Shown here piece by piece: positions 13,300-25,065 of a DNA stretch of 64,000 bases. Under the pieces are notes generated by a model, which saw nothing but the letters and a program-made list of their open reading frames with translations, did not search any database and was not told the DNA's origin. A program made the position numbers and the translations under genes. How positions within the stretch are numbered: the stretch's first letter is position 1; every line of letters begins with the position of its first letter. Origin of the DNA: Jackrogersella multiformis (lineage: Eukaryota; Ascomycota; Sordariomycetes; Xylariales; Hypoxylaceae); NCBI GenBank assembly GCA_902806575.1, contig CADCXD010000002.1, forward strand, positions 1,240,001 to 1,304,000. Direction: 5' to 3'.

Positions 13300-13760
13300 A
13301 TTAATAAATCCGATCTTTAAAATCCTTTTAAGTTAGTAATTAATTATTAAGGTTTAAATAATATTATTATCCTTATTTATTATTTTATACCGTTAATATT
13401 AAAATTATAAGTTCGTTTTAAAATTATAAAATAATTTATAAAGATCGATTTTAAGTTAAGATTTTACTTAATTAAAATTAAGAAAAAGGACGAGTGAAAA
13501 ATAATATTCCGTTATAAATATGGCTTTTTTAAATATTTAATAATATTATTTGGATTAATTAACGCTCTCGCAACTTTTTAATTAATAATAAATAATATTT
13601 TTCGAGATTTTATTAATTTAAGCTTTTTAATATATTTAAATAATCTTTTTATTTATATAAATACGATAAAGGAATATAATAAAATTATTAAAAAAGTTTT
13701 AAAAAGATTTATAAAATATTATTTAACGGTTAACTTATAAAAATATTTTTAAAAAGTATA
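13300..13760 (+). pseudogene. Gypsy reverse transcriptase remnant (copy 1)
   Basis: Conserved RT blocks remain readable despite stops. FGLINALATF at 13,549-13,578 corresponds to the FGLxNAPATF block. YLNNL at 13,633-13,647 corresponds to the catalytic YLDDL, both Asp codons changed GAT to AAT as RIP would do. A preceding stretch at 13,430-13,530 matches the block before the GLTNAP motif, with TGG replaced by a stop. The active site is lost and the gene is dead. Confidence 0.82.
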
Positions 13761-14739
13761 AAAAGTAAACTTTTTAAGATATATTATCGAAGTAAATAAT
13801 ATTTTAATGGTTTAAAATAAAATCGATTATATTAATAATTAAAAAATACTTAAATTCCTTAAAGAATTTTAATAATTTATTAATTTCGTAAACTTTTATT
13901 AACAATTTATAAAGAAATTCTTAAAGATAATAAAATCGATTATTAACGTAAATAAAGGAGATAAAAAGGATTAGAAGTGGACTAAAGAAATAAGCAGATT
14001 TTTTAAAGAATTTAAATCTTGGTTTATTTAAGTTTTTATTATAATATATTTTAATTCTTTAAAATAAATTTATATTAAAATTAATATATTAAATTATATT
14101 ATTAGTATTATTCTTTTTTAAAAAGATAAATAAAGTAAATTTAAATTAATGATTTATTATTCTCGTAAATTTACGTTAATAAAAATAAATTATAAAATTT
14201 ATAATAAAGAATTATTAATTATAATAGATTTTTTCGGAAGATAATATTAATATTTAAAAAATATTAAATATTAAATTAAAATTTATTTTAATTATTAAAA
14301 TTTAACTTATTTTATAACGATTAAAGTTTTAAATTAACGTTAAACTTAATAAGTATAAGAATTATTATTATATTAATTTATTATTAATTATTAATTAAAA
14401 AAATAAAATAATAAGGCCAATATTCTTTTTAGATTATTATAATATTAATTTAAAAAAAAAGAAGTTAAAGATTAATTTATAAAGTCGGTTTTATAAGATA
14501 AATATTTTTTACATTTTTAAGGAATTTTATTCGCCTTCTTAATAATTATTTTCGTTATATTAAGAAGATTATATAGCTTTATTACCTTTAATTAAACTTT
14601 TAACTTTATAAAAAAACTAAGAAAAATAATTATTAACGACTTAAAATATATTACGTAAATTATAAACCTTTTTAAAAACGTTATTTTTTAAGACGATTTT
14701 TTATACCGAAAGAATAGGCTTTAAATATTTATAAAACTT

Positions 14740-15100
14740 TAAAAAGAAGTTATTTCTTCCAAATATAATACCCTTATTACTAAATATATAAGAATAAATA
14801 AAATCCTAAAATTAATTATTCGAAACTTTTAATAACTAAATATTAAAAATATCGTCCGGGATTACGTATAAGGCTATTTAAAATATTAATAAAATAAAAT
14901 CTTTCGTTACGTTTTATATAAATATTTTTAATTAATAGAATTATATTATAAATCTTAATTAATAATAATAATAAACTTTATTATAAACTTTTTTTTATTA
15001 AACGATTATAATTTTATTTAAGTAATAATAAATTTATTCTTAAAAATGATTTATTTTATCTTTTTTAAAATAAAAGAAAAAAAGTTTAATAATTTAATTA
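14740..15100 (+). pseudogene. Gypsy integrase N-terminal remnant (copy 1)
   Basis: At 14,850-14,900 the frame reads IVRDYV, a stop, GYLKY, two stops, NKI. This matches the Gypsy integrase zinc-finger pattern in which the second Cys pair lies in xxCxxCQxxK. The Cys and Gln codons have become Tyr and stop codons through TGY to TAY and CAA to TAA changes. Later integrase core motifs are too damaged to place. Confidence 0.65.
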
Positions 15101-16084
15101 AAATTTTTATTAAATAATATTAGAGATTATATAGCGTATTATTAAATATTATTTTTAATAAAGATTTTAAGTTTATTTTTTATATTTAAAAAAACTTCCT
15201 TAAATTAATAAGAATTAAATCTTATATAAGTATTACGTTTTATTTATAAATTAACGGTTAAATAAAACGCCTTAATTAAATCTTAAAGGTTTATCTTAAA
15301 GCTTTTATTAATTATAAAATAAATAATTAAAAAGACTTTTTTATAATAACTAAATTTACTTATAATAATATTATTTTATTATTAATATAACTTATACCTT
15401 TTTATATTAATTATAATTATTATTTAACCGCTTATAATCCTTTTATAAGTATTTTACGTAATTTAAGAAGTAAATTATATATATATTAAATAATATAAGT
15501 ATATTAAAAAATATAAAAATACCTAAAACAAAGCCATTAATAAATAAAAAAATGGATAAATAAACGACGAAAAGATATATTAACCTTTTAAAAGAAATAA
15601 TTTATAATGTTTAATGTAAAAAATATTAAGATAAAACGCCTTATTAAGAAATTAAATAAAAATTTTTTAAGATCTTTTAAAATTTAATAAGTAATCTTTT
15701 TTATAACAATAAAACTTACTTTATTTAAAGGTTAAAAAATATATAACTTATTTTATATTTTATTTATTAAATCTTATCGCGTTAATAATTAAGAACTCCT
15801 TAATTTTAATTAAGTTTTACGTAAGGTAGTTTTAATAAAATTTAAAGATTATTAAATAAAACAAGTTATAAATTTTATTAAAAATTAAAATAAAATAAAG
15901 TATTTTATTAAATGGGAAAATTAATTAATTAAAAAATATTAGATTTAAGAACCTTATAAATATATATTTAGTAATAAAATAAAAATAATAATTAAGTTAT
16001 TTTATAAACGATATATTAATAAACCTTATGATTTTATAATCCTTTAAAATATTTAAAATTAAATATTAAGAGAAAGAAAGCTAA

Positions 16085-16397
16085 TATTATATAAATAAGC
16101 TTTACGAAGCAAAGTATAATTAATATATATATATATATTAATAAATACAAAATATATTAAAATTTATAAAATAAAGTTATTAAATGAAGTTAATTAGAAA
16201 ATTTAATTAATATATATAAAAATGAATTAATAAGATTAAAAGGGCATTAACGACGCTTAAGAAGATATTTAAATTATATATATATAGGTTATTATGCTTC
16301 GTTTTATAAGAAGAAATAGAAGGTAAGGATTTTAAGATTATAGAGAATTATAATTCGAAATTAAACTATAGTTCCAAGCCCTATTGCCCTTGTTACA
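16085..16397 (+). repeat. 3' LTR of Gypsy copy 1
   Basis: 313 bp, starting TATTATATAAATAAGC (mutated from TGTTATACGGATAGGC) and ending CCCTTGTTACA. Length equals the 5' LTR. The last 120 bases are nearly free of RIP changes while the first half is strongly mutated, so damage fades towards the outer edge. Confidence 0.88.
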
Positions 16398-16402
16398 GAT
16401 AA
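16398..16402 (+). repeat. target-site duplication GATAA, right copy
   Basis: GATAA follows the LTR terminus TTGTTACA and matches the left copy at 9,472-9,476. Confidence 0.85.
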
Positions 16403-19400
16403 CCATTGCTACATTCGAAAGGGTAATTTAGAAAGGAGAAAAAGAGACAAGATAAAGTGATAAGGACATGATAATATTAAGACAAGAGTATTAGAAAACA
16501 GGCGAAAATTATTTGTCACAAAAGAGTCGCATTAATTGAAACTTAAGGCACTTACTTAATACCTAGATATTTATGAACTATTATCGAAATTTAAATCATA
16601 TTAACGTAAAAGCTTTACTAGGTATGAAAAGATTAAATGGTAGGTTAGTAAATGCCTTCGAATTTACACTTATAATATTACAAGAATAATTTAATGTTAA
16701 GTTACGTAAAATTTTTCTCCTTAAACTTGAGGAGATCTTAAGGCGTAACTTAATCAATAATAATATGGCTTTGGAACATATAATTAAATATATAAAATCA
16801 TGGTTATAAAGTGGCATGACGTAAGGAATGTGACTCCTCTTTAAGCTGTATGGTAGAATTAAGTTATGTACGAAGAAGTTTAGACTTTACTTGTCTCTCA
16901 TTATGTCAAGGAATATTTCATGCTTTAGAGTCAATACTAAGAAAGGCACAGTAAATTTCGACATTAGAAAAAGGGGTTGTGCGAAAGGCATGGGTGGTTC
17001 TTATAAAGACTTAAGCTGACTACGTAACTGAAAGGTTTGAGAGCCATCTAGATATGCTCTTCAACCTTAGGTAGATATAACCAGCCTACGAATTAAGACC
17101 GAAAACCAGGCCTGCCTTGAAGAAAGGGAAACACAATAGGATTGGATAAATATAATCATTAGGTTAAGTGTTTACTCTTAAGAAACTACGTACGTACCTA
17201 CTTTGGTAAATACCTAGGTACGTATGTGAATACCATATTACAAATCGCATCATTGATTATTGTAGAGACGAACTAGATTATAATGAAGTCAAAAATAAGG
17301 CGCATGCAGCGCAAGTTAATTATTAACCTTATGGTGATTATAGTATTGTTCCTGGTACCTGCGGGATGTAAAGATCAAAGGTGTGATAGGGGTCGAATGG
17401 TGTCTTATTTTAGAGAATTCAATGGTATGCTGTAGTTAGGACAGGAAGGGTGGGAATAGCTTCAAAGGGTTAGTTCCGAGGGCTTGCTGTTTAGCGTGCC
17501 TTGGGGGAACTTGGCCATTATGTAAGCTACCTAAGTACGGATGAAGTAAATATCATATTTGATATTGTAATTTAATTATGGATCGTCCGAACGACGTGAA
17601 TCACTTAAGCAGGATGTTATCAAGATTATCGTGAACATCTTGTCTCTAATCACTATCGGGATGATGGGTCAGCTGGGTATGGATGTGATAGGGTGACAGA
17701 GTCAGGCGATCTATTTCCGAGCACGGGAAGATATGACTGCCGTAGATTAACTAAGGGATGCAACCATTTGATCTTGATATGTACCTATGTAGTGTAAACA
17801 TTTTATTATTCTCGTCTACATTAGTCCTAAAAACTCTCGTTATCTTCTCACTACAATTCATATTTCGTATCTTCACAAAAGAGCCTATTTTTAGGTTGGA
17901 TGTTGTAATGGGACAGAGATGATAGACTTCGAGAAATAGGCCCTTGACAAAGGCTTTGCGTTTCTCCTTTCTTTAAGATGTGGAGAATCCTTGATCTGGG
18001 CTACAATAGATCAATTGTCAATCAGCCTAACGTAAGTTTCAATCCAAAAGAAAACATATTAGTAGAATTCGAAATAAGCAAATGGTTCTGGGTTTGAAAG
18101 TTTCTTAAGAGTCGCTATAATAAATTCAGCAGCGATAAGATCAAGTGCCTCGGAGCCTGATGGGTTGTGTCACACGACGACTACACTAGACATGTCTATC
18201 ATGGCGTTCTTAACATATGAGATGGTGGGCAGATCCTTGGCTGCAGCTGTACGAAGGGACCACTGGCTTCCGTTTCGGCTGCAACATAATGCAGGCTAGT
18301 GACTGGCGGTATCGGCAATAGATTGTCTGGAAAGAGAAAAAACCCGAAAAAGGAAGATTAGGTAAAAGCTAGAACGACGATAGTAAAGACGCCTCAGCTA
18401 TACCCGGGTATTGATCACAATGGTCGGAGAAACGGCGCGAATCTATGTAGCGAGCTGGGTTTGTGGAGCCACGTAAACGAATACTTGGGAGAGAGAACCT
18501 TTGTTAGCATATTAGCACCTATTAGTGTAGGTACGGTTCCGAATACTTTGTCTCGTGTTTCAAATTTTAGAGCTGATTCTAGGCATTCTAAGACTAAGCT
18601 TAGGGCGCCGTTAGCACTTTGGTTCGAGAACTTTGGAAGTCTTTTAAGACATCCATAGAATTCGTAATTAGCGAAAAATAAGCGGTTTCCACTTCGAAGA
18701 GTCTGTTGCGAAATGATCGGTTGGACGCTTCTGAAATTGTGCCACAAAAGAGAGATTTTCAACCTTACAGGTTGGTTAACCCCTAGGTATCCTAATAAGT
18801 TAAACACACCATTTCAATAGAGATCCATTGATGTCAAAATGGAAGAGGATTCCTTCGATTTGTAGATGGAATCGGGAATTTCAGGGGCCAGGGGTCTAAA
18901 GTTCAATGGCAAGGATCCATATGAATGGATGTGGGGCAAAGTAGCGTTCGCTCCACTAAGGTCGAGAGTAGTGGGGTTGGACGGGGCTCTTTGTGAAGAG
19001 GGGTGGTTGAGGGGTCGTCGGCTTTGGGCTACTTACACTATGTACTAGGTATGTAAAGAAAATAAAGAAAATCTACATAATACATACAGGTGTACTACGT
19101 GTGTACCTAAACCACCCCACGTTTCCTTTTTGTCCATGATACCTAGCACGCGGTTTCTTTAGTACGATAAGAGCCCGAGCCTGATTTAGTTATGGAGTCT
19201 CACATGGGCAAGTCAGCTAAGACTTTGCGAGGGTCAGCGTAACCCTTCTTTTTTCAACTCTCTCCATCTATCCATGCGATACCAAACTGTCCAACGAAAG
19301 GAGGTGTTGCATGTGGTAATTTGTTATCTTCAAATACCTACCTAGGTACCTAGCCTAGGTATCTAATCGATATAATCGATATCTTTCCCAGTTGCCTCTC

Positions 19401-20128
19401 CACTGGGTAAATCTAAGTTTCCATGCTCCGTGAACGTTAAATTGTGGATAGTTTGCATACCTAGGTACTTACTTACCTGGTAGTCAAATTATATTTTGAA
19501 TCTTCCCCTTTTCATCATCCGTCTTCTTTCGACATACGACCAACAGAGAAAGCCAGTCGGGTCAGCTAAGCACTACTGCGGCCGCCACCTCGAATACTAA
19601 GTTATCCCGTCGGTCGCTAGGACAATTGATTATCGTGCTCCTCTTTCCTCTCCAACCTCTCCACCTCGAACATCGAACCCTCAACCTCTAGTTCATCTCT
19701 TCCTTCTTTAAACTCGCTCATCATACGGCCGACTGGTTCTACGCTCGTTTATCTAGTGCTCTATTTTTTTTAAAGGAATGTTACTGAAATATAATTAAAC
19801 GAAGGACATGCTGGCTATATTCATAGTCTGTCTAGTCTGACTATTATTAGAAAGACACATACCCCTGACTGGGTTGCAGTTCGATGTGTTGCCTTTTCTC
19901 TCAATCGATTCAGTGACGATCCGAAATCCCCGCATTCGCAACAACTTTCTCGATAGCAAACAACAACAGCGCGGTGTTTGTGTTTGTGTATGATAGTGGA
20001 ACATAAGAGATCTTTCGTCTTGATCAATTGCTTTTGTCGTTCATTATCTACCTAGGTACGCAACTAGCCTGTCTAGACGATCACCTTTCTACCGCATTAG
20101 ACACCTAGGGGATACGACAACGCCGACC
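16403..20128. other. intergenic region between Gypsy copy 1 and the F-box gene
   Basis: 16.4-17.3 kb is moderately A+T-rich, perhaps RIP leaking from the element. No convincing gene is present. Overlapping frames on both strands at 18,415-18,807 (130 codons, minus; 65 codons, plus) match no family I know. The last 600 bases are pyrimidine-rich and are likely promoter and leader of the F-box gene. Palindromes of the TACCTAGGTA family occur at about 17,210, 19,337, 19,460 and 20,052. Confidence 0.5.
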
Positions 20129-22135
20129 ATGGCTGATATCACCCCACCTGATCCGATCGACGAGGAGTCGCCAAATATGACGCCGCTTGAAACCCGCCCT
20201 AAGGAAAAGCGTCGACAGAGACTACTTCAAGGCATTCAGCGAATGTCTTCTTCCCCTTCGTTACAGCAGGTCGGGCGTGCTCGATCTTCTAGCTCTCCAT
20301 ATGGCACTCGCGGTAGTCTATCATGTGTGAGTCTTGCAGCGACGCCATCATTTGGCCAACACCCTTCCGGTAGCGTCACGCCGGGATACTACTCGAATGG
20401 TCCTTCTTCTGTCCCCGGTAGCCCGGCCGGTGAGCTGGCTGCATTCGATGGGATCGAAACTCGTATAGCACGTAAGGTTGCCAATATCTCTACGACACAT
20501 TCAGACCCGACTACCATCTCTCTGCCTGCCGAAGTTGCAGCTTCGAGGTCTAGATCTGATACGGTCCGAAAGCTACCCTTTGACTTCTGGGCGAGAGTGC
20601 CTGACGAAATCCGAGTCCATATCTTGTCGTATCTTCGACCGAAAGAGCTCATTCGCATCTCACGTTTGAGCAAAGACTTTCATAGGTTCTGCTTCGACGG
20701 CCAGCTGTGGACCCATTTCGATGCCACCGAATTCTATATGGAAATACCTGCAGAGGCTTTGGCCAAGATTATACTCTCGGCGGGTCCCTTTGTGAAGGAC
20801 CTAAATATCCGTGGATGTCTCCAAATCGAGCACTACAAAAGAGCCGAAGTTATCGTTACGTCTTGCAAGAACTTGATCAATGCGACATTAGAGGGATGTC
20901 GAAACTTCCAGCGAAACACACTGCACACTCTCATCAAAACTAATGAGAGACTTGCCAACTTGAATCTCACAAGTATGACAGCAGTAACTAACAGCACATG
21001 CAAGATTATTTCACAGCATTGCCCACAACTCGAGACACTTAACGTATCGTGGTGCAAGCACATGGATGCTCGAGGGGTTAAGATGGTAGTCCTCGGCTGT
21101 CCAAGGCTGCGAGAACTAAAAGCCGGGGAAATTAAAGGATTCAACAACATTGGGGTAGCGGATGCTATATTCGCGACGAACAATCTTGAACGGCTTGTAT
21201 TGAGTGGCTGCGCAGACCTCGATGATGAAGCTTTCAAGACTATGATCCATGGTAGCCGACCTGAAATCGATATCCTGACGGATCGACCGATAGTACCGCC
21301 GAGAAGGCTTCGGCATTTAGACTTAAGCCGGTGCACGCAATTAACAAGCCCAGCCGTAGCTGCATTGGGTCACCTTGTCCCTGAACTGCAAGGGTTGCAG
21401 CTGAGCGGATGCACCTCATTAACTGACGCAGCTCTCCAGCCGATTCTTGCCTCGACTCCTCGTCTTACCCATTTAGAATTGGAGGAACTCTCGGAGCTAA
21501 CTAATGATATCCTTTCTCAACATTTAGCTAAAGCCCCATGCGCGCCGAAGCTTGAGCATCTTTCCGTGAGTTATTGCGAAAGCCTTGGCGACATCGGCAT
21601 GTTGCCTGTCATGAAGAATTGCGTCAGTCTTAAGAGTGTGGATATGGACAATACGCGTATCGGCGATCTAGTCCTTACGGAAGCCGCAGCCATGGTTCGG
21701 TCTCGGTCAGCCCGAACATCGGCGCGCAGCTCGCGGCCCCACATTGGACTCAAGCTAATCGTATACGATTGCCAATTGGTTACCTGGACCGGCATTCGGG
21801 AGATACTATCCTGGAACGCTGAAATCCGTCAACCCTGCGAGAGTTCGGCGACATATCCAACCGAAATCATCGGTCTTAAGTGTTTCTACGGGTGGCAGCA
21901 GACAGTAGAGCAACATACCCAACGGGTCCTGAAGGGCGAATTTGCTGCCGCCGCAAGGCTAGAGAGGAGATGGGCTGATTATATGCAAGCTGTTGAGGAA
22001 GCCGGGGCGACTGGCGCGGGCTCTCGCCGCCGGCGACGGCGTGCCAGAGAAGCCCAGATGCTACACGCAGACGAGGAGGGTGGAGCCGGACGTCGCCGTG
22101 CGCGGACGGTGGCGGCTGCTTGCGCTGTCATGTGA
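20129..22135 (+). CDS. F-box/leucine-rich-repeat protein with C-terminal CaaX box
   Basis: A 668-residue single-exon protein, probably the substrate-recognition subunit of an SCF (Skp1-cullin-F-box) ubiquitin ligase. Residues 1-150 are Ser/Pro-rich and basic. An F-box lies at about 150-197 (LPFDFWARVPDEIRVHILSY, then LWTHFD). Cys-containing LRRs run from about 205 to 510 (LNIRGC, ATLEGC, LNVSWC, LVLSGC, LDLSRC, LQLSGC), as in Grr1/Amn1/FBXL2-type proteins. The C-terminus is Arg-rich (640-660) and ends CAVM, a good farnesylation-type CaaX motif; with the basic patch it suggests membrane tethering, as known for mammalian FBXL2. The start ATG is in a good context (GACCATGGC). An isolated gene. 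The exact orthologue is not assigned. Confidence 0.88.
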   Translation: MADITPPDPIDEESPNMTPLETRPKEKRRQRLLQGIQRMSSSPSLQQVGRARSSSSPYGTRGSLSCVSLAATPSFGQHPSGSVTPGYYSNGPSSVPGSPAGELAAFDGIETRIARKVANISTTHSDPTTISLPAEVAASRSRSDTVRKLPFDFWARVPDEIRVHILSYLRPKELIRISRLSKDFHRFCFDGQLWTHFDATEFYMEIPAEALAKIILSAGPFVKDLNIRGCLQIEHYKRAEVIVTSCKNLINATLEGCRNFQRNTLHTLIKTNERLANLNLTSMTAVTNSTCKIISQHCPQLETLNVSWCKHMDARGVKMVVLGCPRLRELKAGEIKGFNNIGVADAIFATNNLERLVLSGCADLDDEAFKTMIHGSRPEIDILTDRPIVPPRRLRHLDLSRCTQLTSPAVAALGHLVPELQGLQLSGCTSLTDAALQPILASTPRLTHLELEELSELTNDILSQHLAKAPCAPKLEHLSVSYCESLGDIGMLPVMKNCVSLKSVDMDNTRIGDLVLTEAAAMVRSRSARTSARSSRPHIGLKLIVYDCQLVTWTGIREILSWNAEIRQPCESSATYPTEIIGLKCFYGWQQTVEQHTQRVLKGEFAAAARLERRWADYMQAVEEAGATGAGSRRRRRRAREAQMLHADEEGGAGRRRARTVAAACAVM

Positions 22136-23214
22136 CGACGACGATTTATTCATGGCGTATCGGTGGATCATAAACATATTTACAACATACATTGACGGAG
22201 TTGGAGGCTTTAATGAGGCTGGACACCCTGTCGTTTGCTTTTGTGGGAGTTATCAACGGAGTCTTTCGATTTGCTACCAGAACAGGCATCTATCTATCCA
22301 TCTATCTATCTATCCGCCCTTCAACAAGCGTTGCGTGGTGGGCATATCACCACCTTGGGGGCTTACTCGGATTGGGTAGTTCCTTTTCTCATCTGCCATG
22401 TAGAGGCGGGATGTTTTACGGGCACGCACACCTATGTACGCTGCTGCCCGCCTTGTCGACTCTTACTCGAGTCCATCCCTGCTGAAATTTCGGGACTTCG
22501 TGTCATACAGTTCGGGTTTGGGGAGGGCTCATGTATATCTCAGTCTGCCGAGTATCATCAATATCATGAACTGGTCATATCCATCATGATGTACTCTTTG
22601 CTTTTTAATAGACGTTTATCGATTCTACGTTAGTGGTTTATGCGATGGGGTTATACTTCTAGCTCGTCGTTAAATATGCGTAGGTAGGTAAGTTTCTAAT
22701 GTTGGCCTATACTCGCATTATCAAGTCAAGATGTATGCACAAGCGAGTACAGTCACTCTCACATAAGATTAGTAGGGAAACCGTTAAGTTGACGAGTTTA
22801 TTATCATCTACCCTATCTGTGGGGTTTATTCTGAAACTCGCCGGAGAAAACAAGGCAATCAGTCCATAAATTAGGAAACAGAGTGGAGAAAAATCATCAA
22901 ACGAAACCACCCTTCCTGTGTCATCCTTCGATACTGCAAAGGCTGTATCGGCTCCTCGGGTCATTTGCTCTTAGTTGGCAAGAGCTTGACGCAGATTGTA
23001 TCTCAATGAAGACCGAGCTTGGGTTGATGTTCGTGTAGTTGGAATTAGACATTAAAGTGACGTAGTTGGCATCCATCTTTGTCGGGAGCAATTCAGAAGC
23101 AGAACAAAGCTAGTGAAGCTAGGTGATATGTTCGTATGTTAATCACCCGCAAGGATAACTCATTTCATCTGCTCATCTGCTATGGTCAAAGCATGTATGA
23201 GATCTTCCGGACGC
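22136..23214. other. intergenic, convergent 3' regions
   Basis: The space between the plus-strand F-box gene and the minus-strand GNAT gene, so mostly 3' UTR and terminator sequence. A (TCTA)-type microsatellite lies at 22,289-22,315. Short frames in the first 500 bases are unconserved. A second reading frame at 23,160-23,270 overlaps the GNAT C-terminus and is discussed there. Confidence 0.5.
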
Positions 23215-25065
23215 CTAAAGGCTGCATTGGTGTCGAAAGGTGAGTCTATCCAGCCACAGACAGCCGAAGCCGAATCGATCGTCTGTGTACAGTTTCTCAT
23301 CGTGGCTGACAAGAGGCATCTGGAAATACTCAAGGAGGTATTTTGTGATCCATTTATAGTAGTCACTGTTTTTAGTGGGTTCCTTGGATGATCCGGTCGG
23401 GATGACAATTTCGAAGTCGACAGAAGTCCACTGGCGAGGGTTATACATCGGCCTCATAAATCTGTGGTCGTCATCTGGGTTGAAATACTCGTAACCAAGC
23501 CGTGGCTCATATTTGGCAGAGCAGCAAGATAGGATAATGTCAAGCATTGCGGAACAGATATTCTGACGACGAAAATCCGGGTGAACGACGAGAGTTACTT
23601 TGCCGCAGGCTGCGGCATGTGTTGCATATGATCCCATCAGTCCTCTGATCGCCGTATCCACTAAAGCGAAACCGATTACTCGCTCTTCCTCCTCCTTTTC
23701 AGGATCGTACCAACCTTCTATAGCAACGAGAAACGGCAAGTCATTGTCATAGCTATTCAGAAAGAGTTGCTGGAACCTAGCTTCACTAATTGGTCGTTTG
23801 TCAGGTAACTTGTGACTTGCTTCAACTTCCGTGTTGTAGATCTCAGCAACTTGCGGAATATCATCCTCGATAATTGGGCGGAAATAACTGGGAAGTCTAA
23901 TCTCTCGAGGGTTCACTAATTCCTGTGTTGGGTGCTGCAGAGACTCATAGGACATCTGATCGTCATTGTTGTCTTGTTTTTTGGCCTCTTCTTGCTGAGT
24001 GATCTTAAGCATTTGCCGATTTATATGGAGCTGGGAAGTCTCATTATGCCCCTTCACACATCTCTCAACTAAGCCACGCTTGTTAGCAATTTAATAGCTG
24101 TATTAATCCCAGTGAACCATGTACATACCTCGTGTCATACCCTGGAACTTGACTGGCTTCAGTAAGACGCCAGTAACAGTATCTAAGTCGCATTGTTCAG
24201 GTTCCTTAGTCTCCGGAGGGTAGAGATTCACAACAACCTCATGCGTTGTCTTGACCCAGTGCATAACATATCTTTTGAGATAACCAGATATGGGGATAAC
24301 AAAGTCGCTGTCCATAGACTCTTCCGCCCAAGGAGAGTTTTTGGTGTCGTAACAAGTTGCATTCCAGTTTTCTTCTGTCCATGTCTCCTCTGGGATAGCG
24401 AATCGGAAGTCCCTCTCAGCTGGTTGTTTCTCGCCAGGTAGATACTCTTCGCCAAATAGGATGTGGTACGGGCTTTGATCACTAAGTTCAACCTCAGCGC
24501 TACTAATACTAACCTTATCTGTCAGGTCGGCCGACTTAGCCTGCGGGCAAGTGTCCGTAACATCGACATGGGCTTCAGCTGTGGGAGGACGGGACGAAGG
24601 TTCTGTAGTCGGACTTTGCGAACCTAAGGCTTCCTTATTCTCACAGATTCCCGAGGGAGCACGGCTTGTACTGTTATGGAGATTGCTCGTCTCTTTCACG
24701 TCTTCTTCCGATGCCCAGCGACTTCGGCATGATCCTACCTTTCCCCCATGCAGACTATCTCTGTCTTCGGTGCTTCCTAGAGATTCGATAGACTTTGGAA
24801 TTGAACCAGTGGATTCGCAAGGTCCAAGTGGTAAAGCGGCTGGATCTAAGGTGCTGCAATGAACTTTTTCATCGCAGAGTGAATTATCTCCATTTGTATG
24901 TGGGAGCTTAGCATCTCCGTTCACTGCTTGGTCTGAAATTTGATCGGGCAATTTTGTATTGGAGGTTTTGTCGGATGACTGGCTCTTTGCCGTTGGAAGG
25001 GGCCTGTATTGGCCAGTCTCTGGATCATAGACATCGATCCACTTCTGACGCTTCACAGTAGACAT
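23215..25065 (-). CDS. GNAT-type acetyltransferase-like protein with long N-terminal extension (2 exons)
   Basis: Two frames join through a clear intron: exon 1 25,065-24,129, intron 24,128-24,069 (60 nt; donor GTATGT, branch TGCTAAC, acceptor TTAG), exon 2 24,068-23,215. The phase is exact and the product is 596 residues. Residues 1-215 are polar and low-complexity. 220-312 form a fungal-specific region (FAIPEETW, WAEESMDSDFVIP). 375 to about 580 resemble a GNAT N-acyltransferase: FRPIIEDDIPQVAEIYN for strand/helix 1, and VTLVVHPDFRRQNICSAMLD for the acetyl-CoA segment. The usual Q/RxxGxG/A loop is RRQNICSA, so CoA binding may be altered. The end chosen is LTFRHQCSL then TAG; a neighbouring frame reads WIDSPFDTNAAFRRPEDLI and could be the true end if a frameshift exists. 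Substrate unknown. Confidence 0.78.

Larger units (their letters stand above)
9477..16397 (+). mobile_element. Ty3/Gypsy LTR retrotransposon, copy 1, heavily RIP-mutated
   Basis: A full-length 6.9-kb element bounded by two 313-bp direct repeats and a GATAA target duplication. The interior is extremely A+T-rich with stops in every frame, so it is non-functional. Translating through the damage still gives Gypsy pol landmarks in order on the plus strand: reverse transcriptase at 13.3-13.75 kb, an RNase H-like stretch near 14.3 kb and the integrase zinc-finger region at 14.75-14.9 kb. The order RT before integrase distinguishes Gypsy from Copia. Gag should lie at 9.8-12.3 kb but is not readable. 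Loss of C in CpA contexts, with CpG left, points to RIP as the cause. Confidence 0.9.

Noticed and set aside
9800..16000. A mitochondrial insertion as the explanation of the A+T-rich tract
   Set aside because: LTRs, target duplications and decayed Gypsy pol motifs explain it fully; no mitochondrial gene was seen.
18415..18807. 130-codon minus frame and overlapping 65-codon plus frame
   Set aside because: No family recognised, no splice partners, and both strands are open in the same place, as expected by chance; left in the intergenic description.
20833..21336. 167-codon minus-strand frame
   Set aside because: Antisense to the LRR region of the F-box gene.
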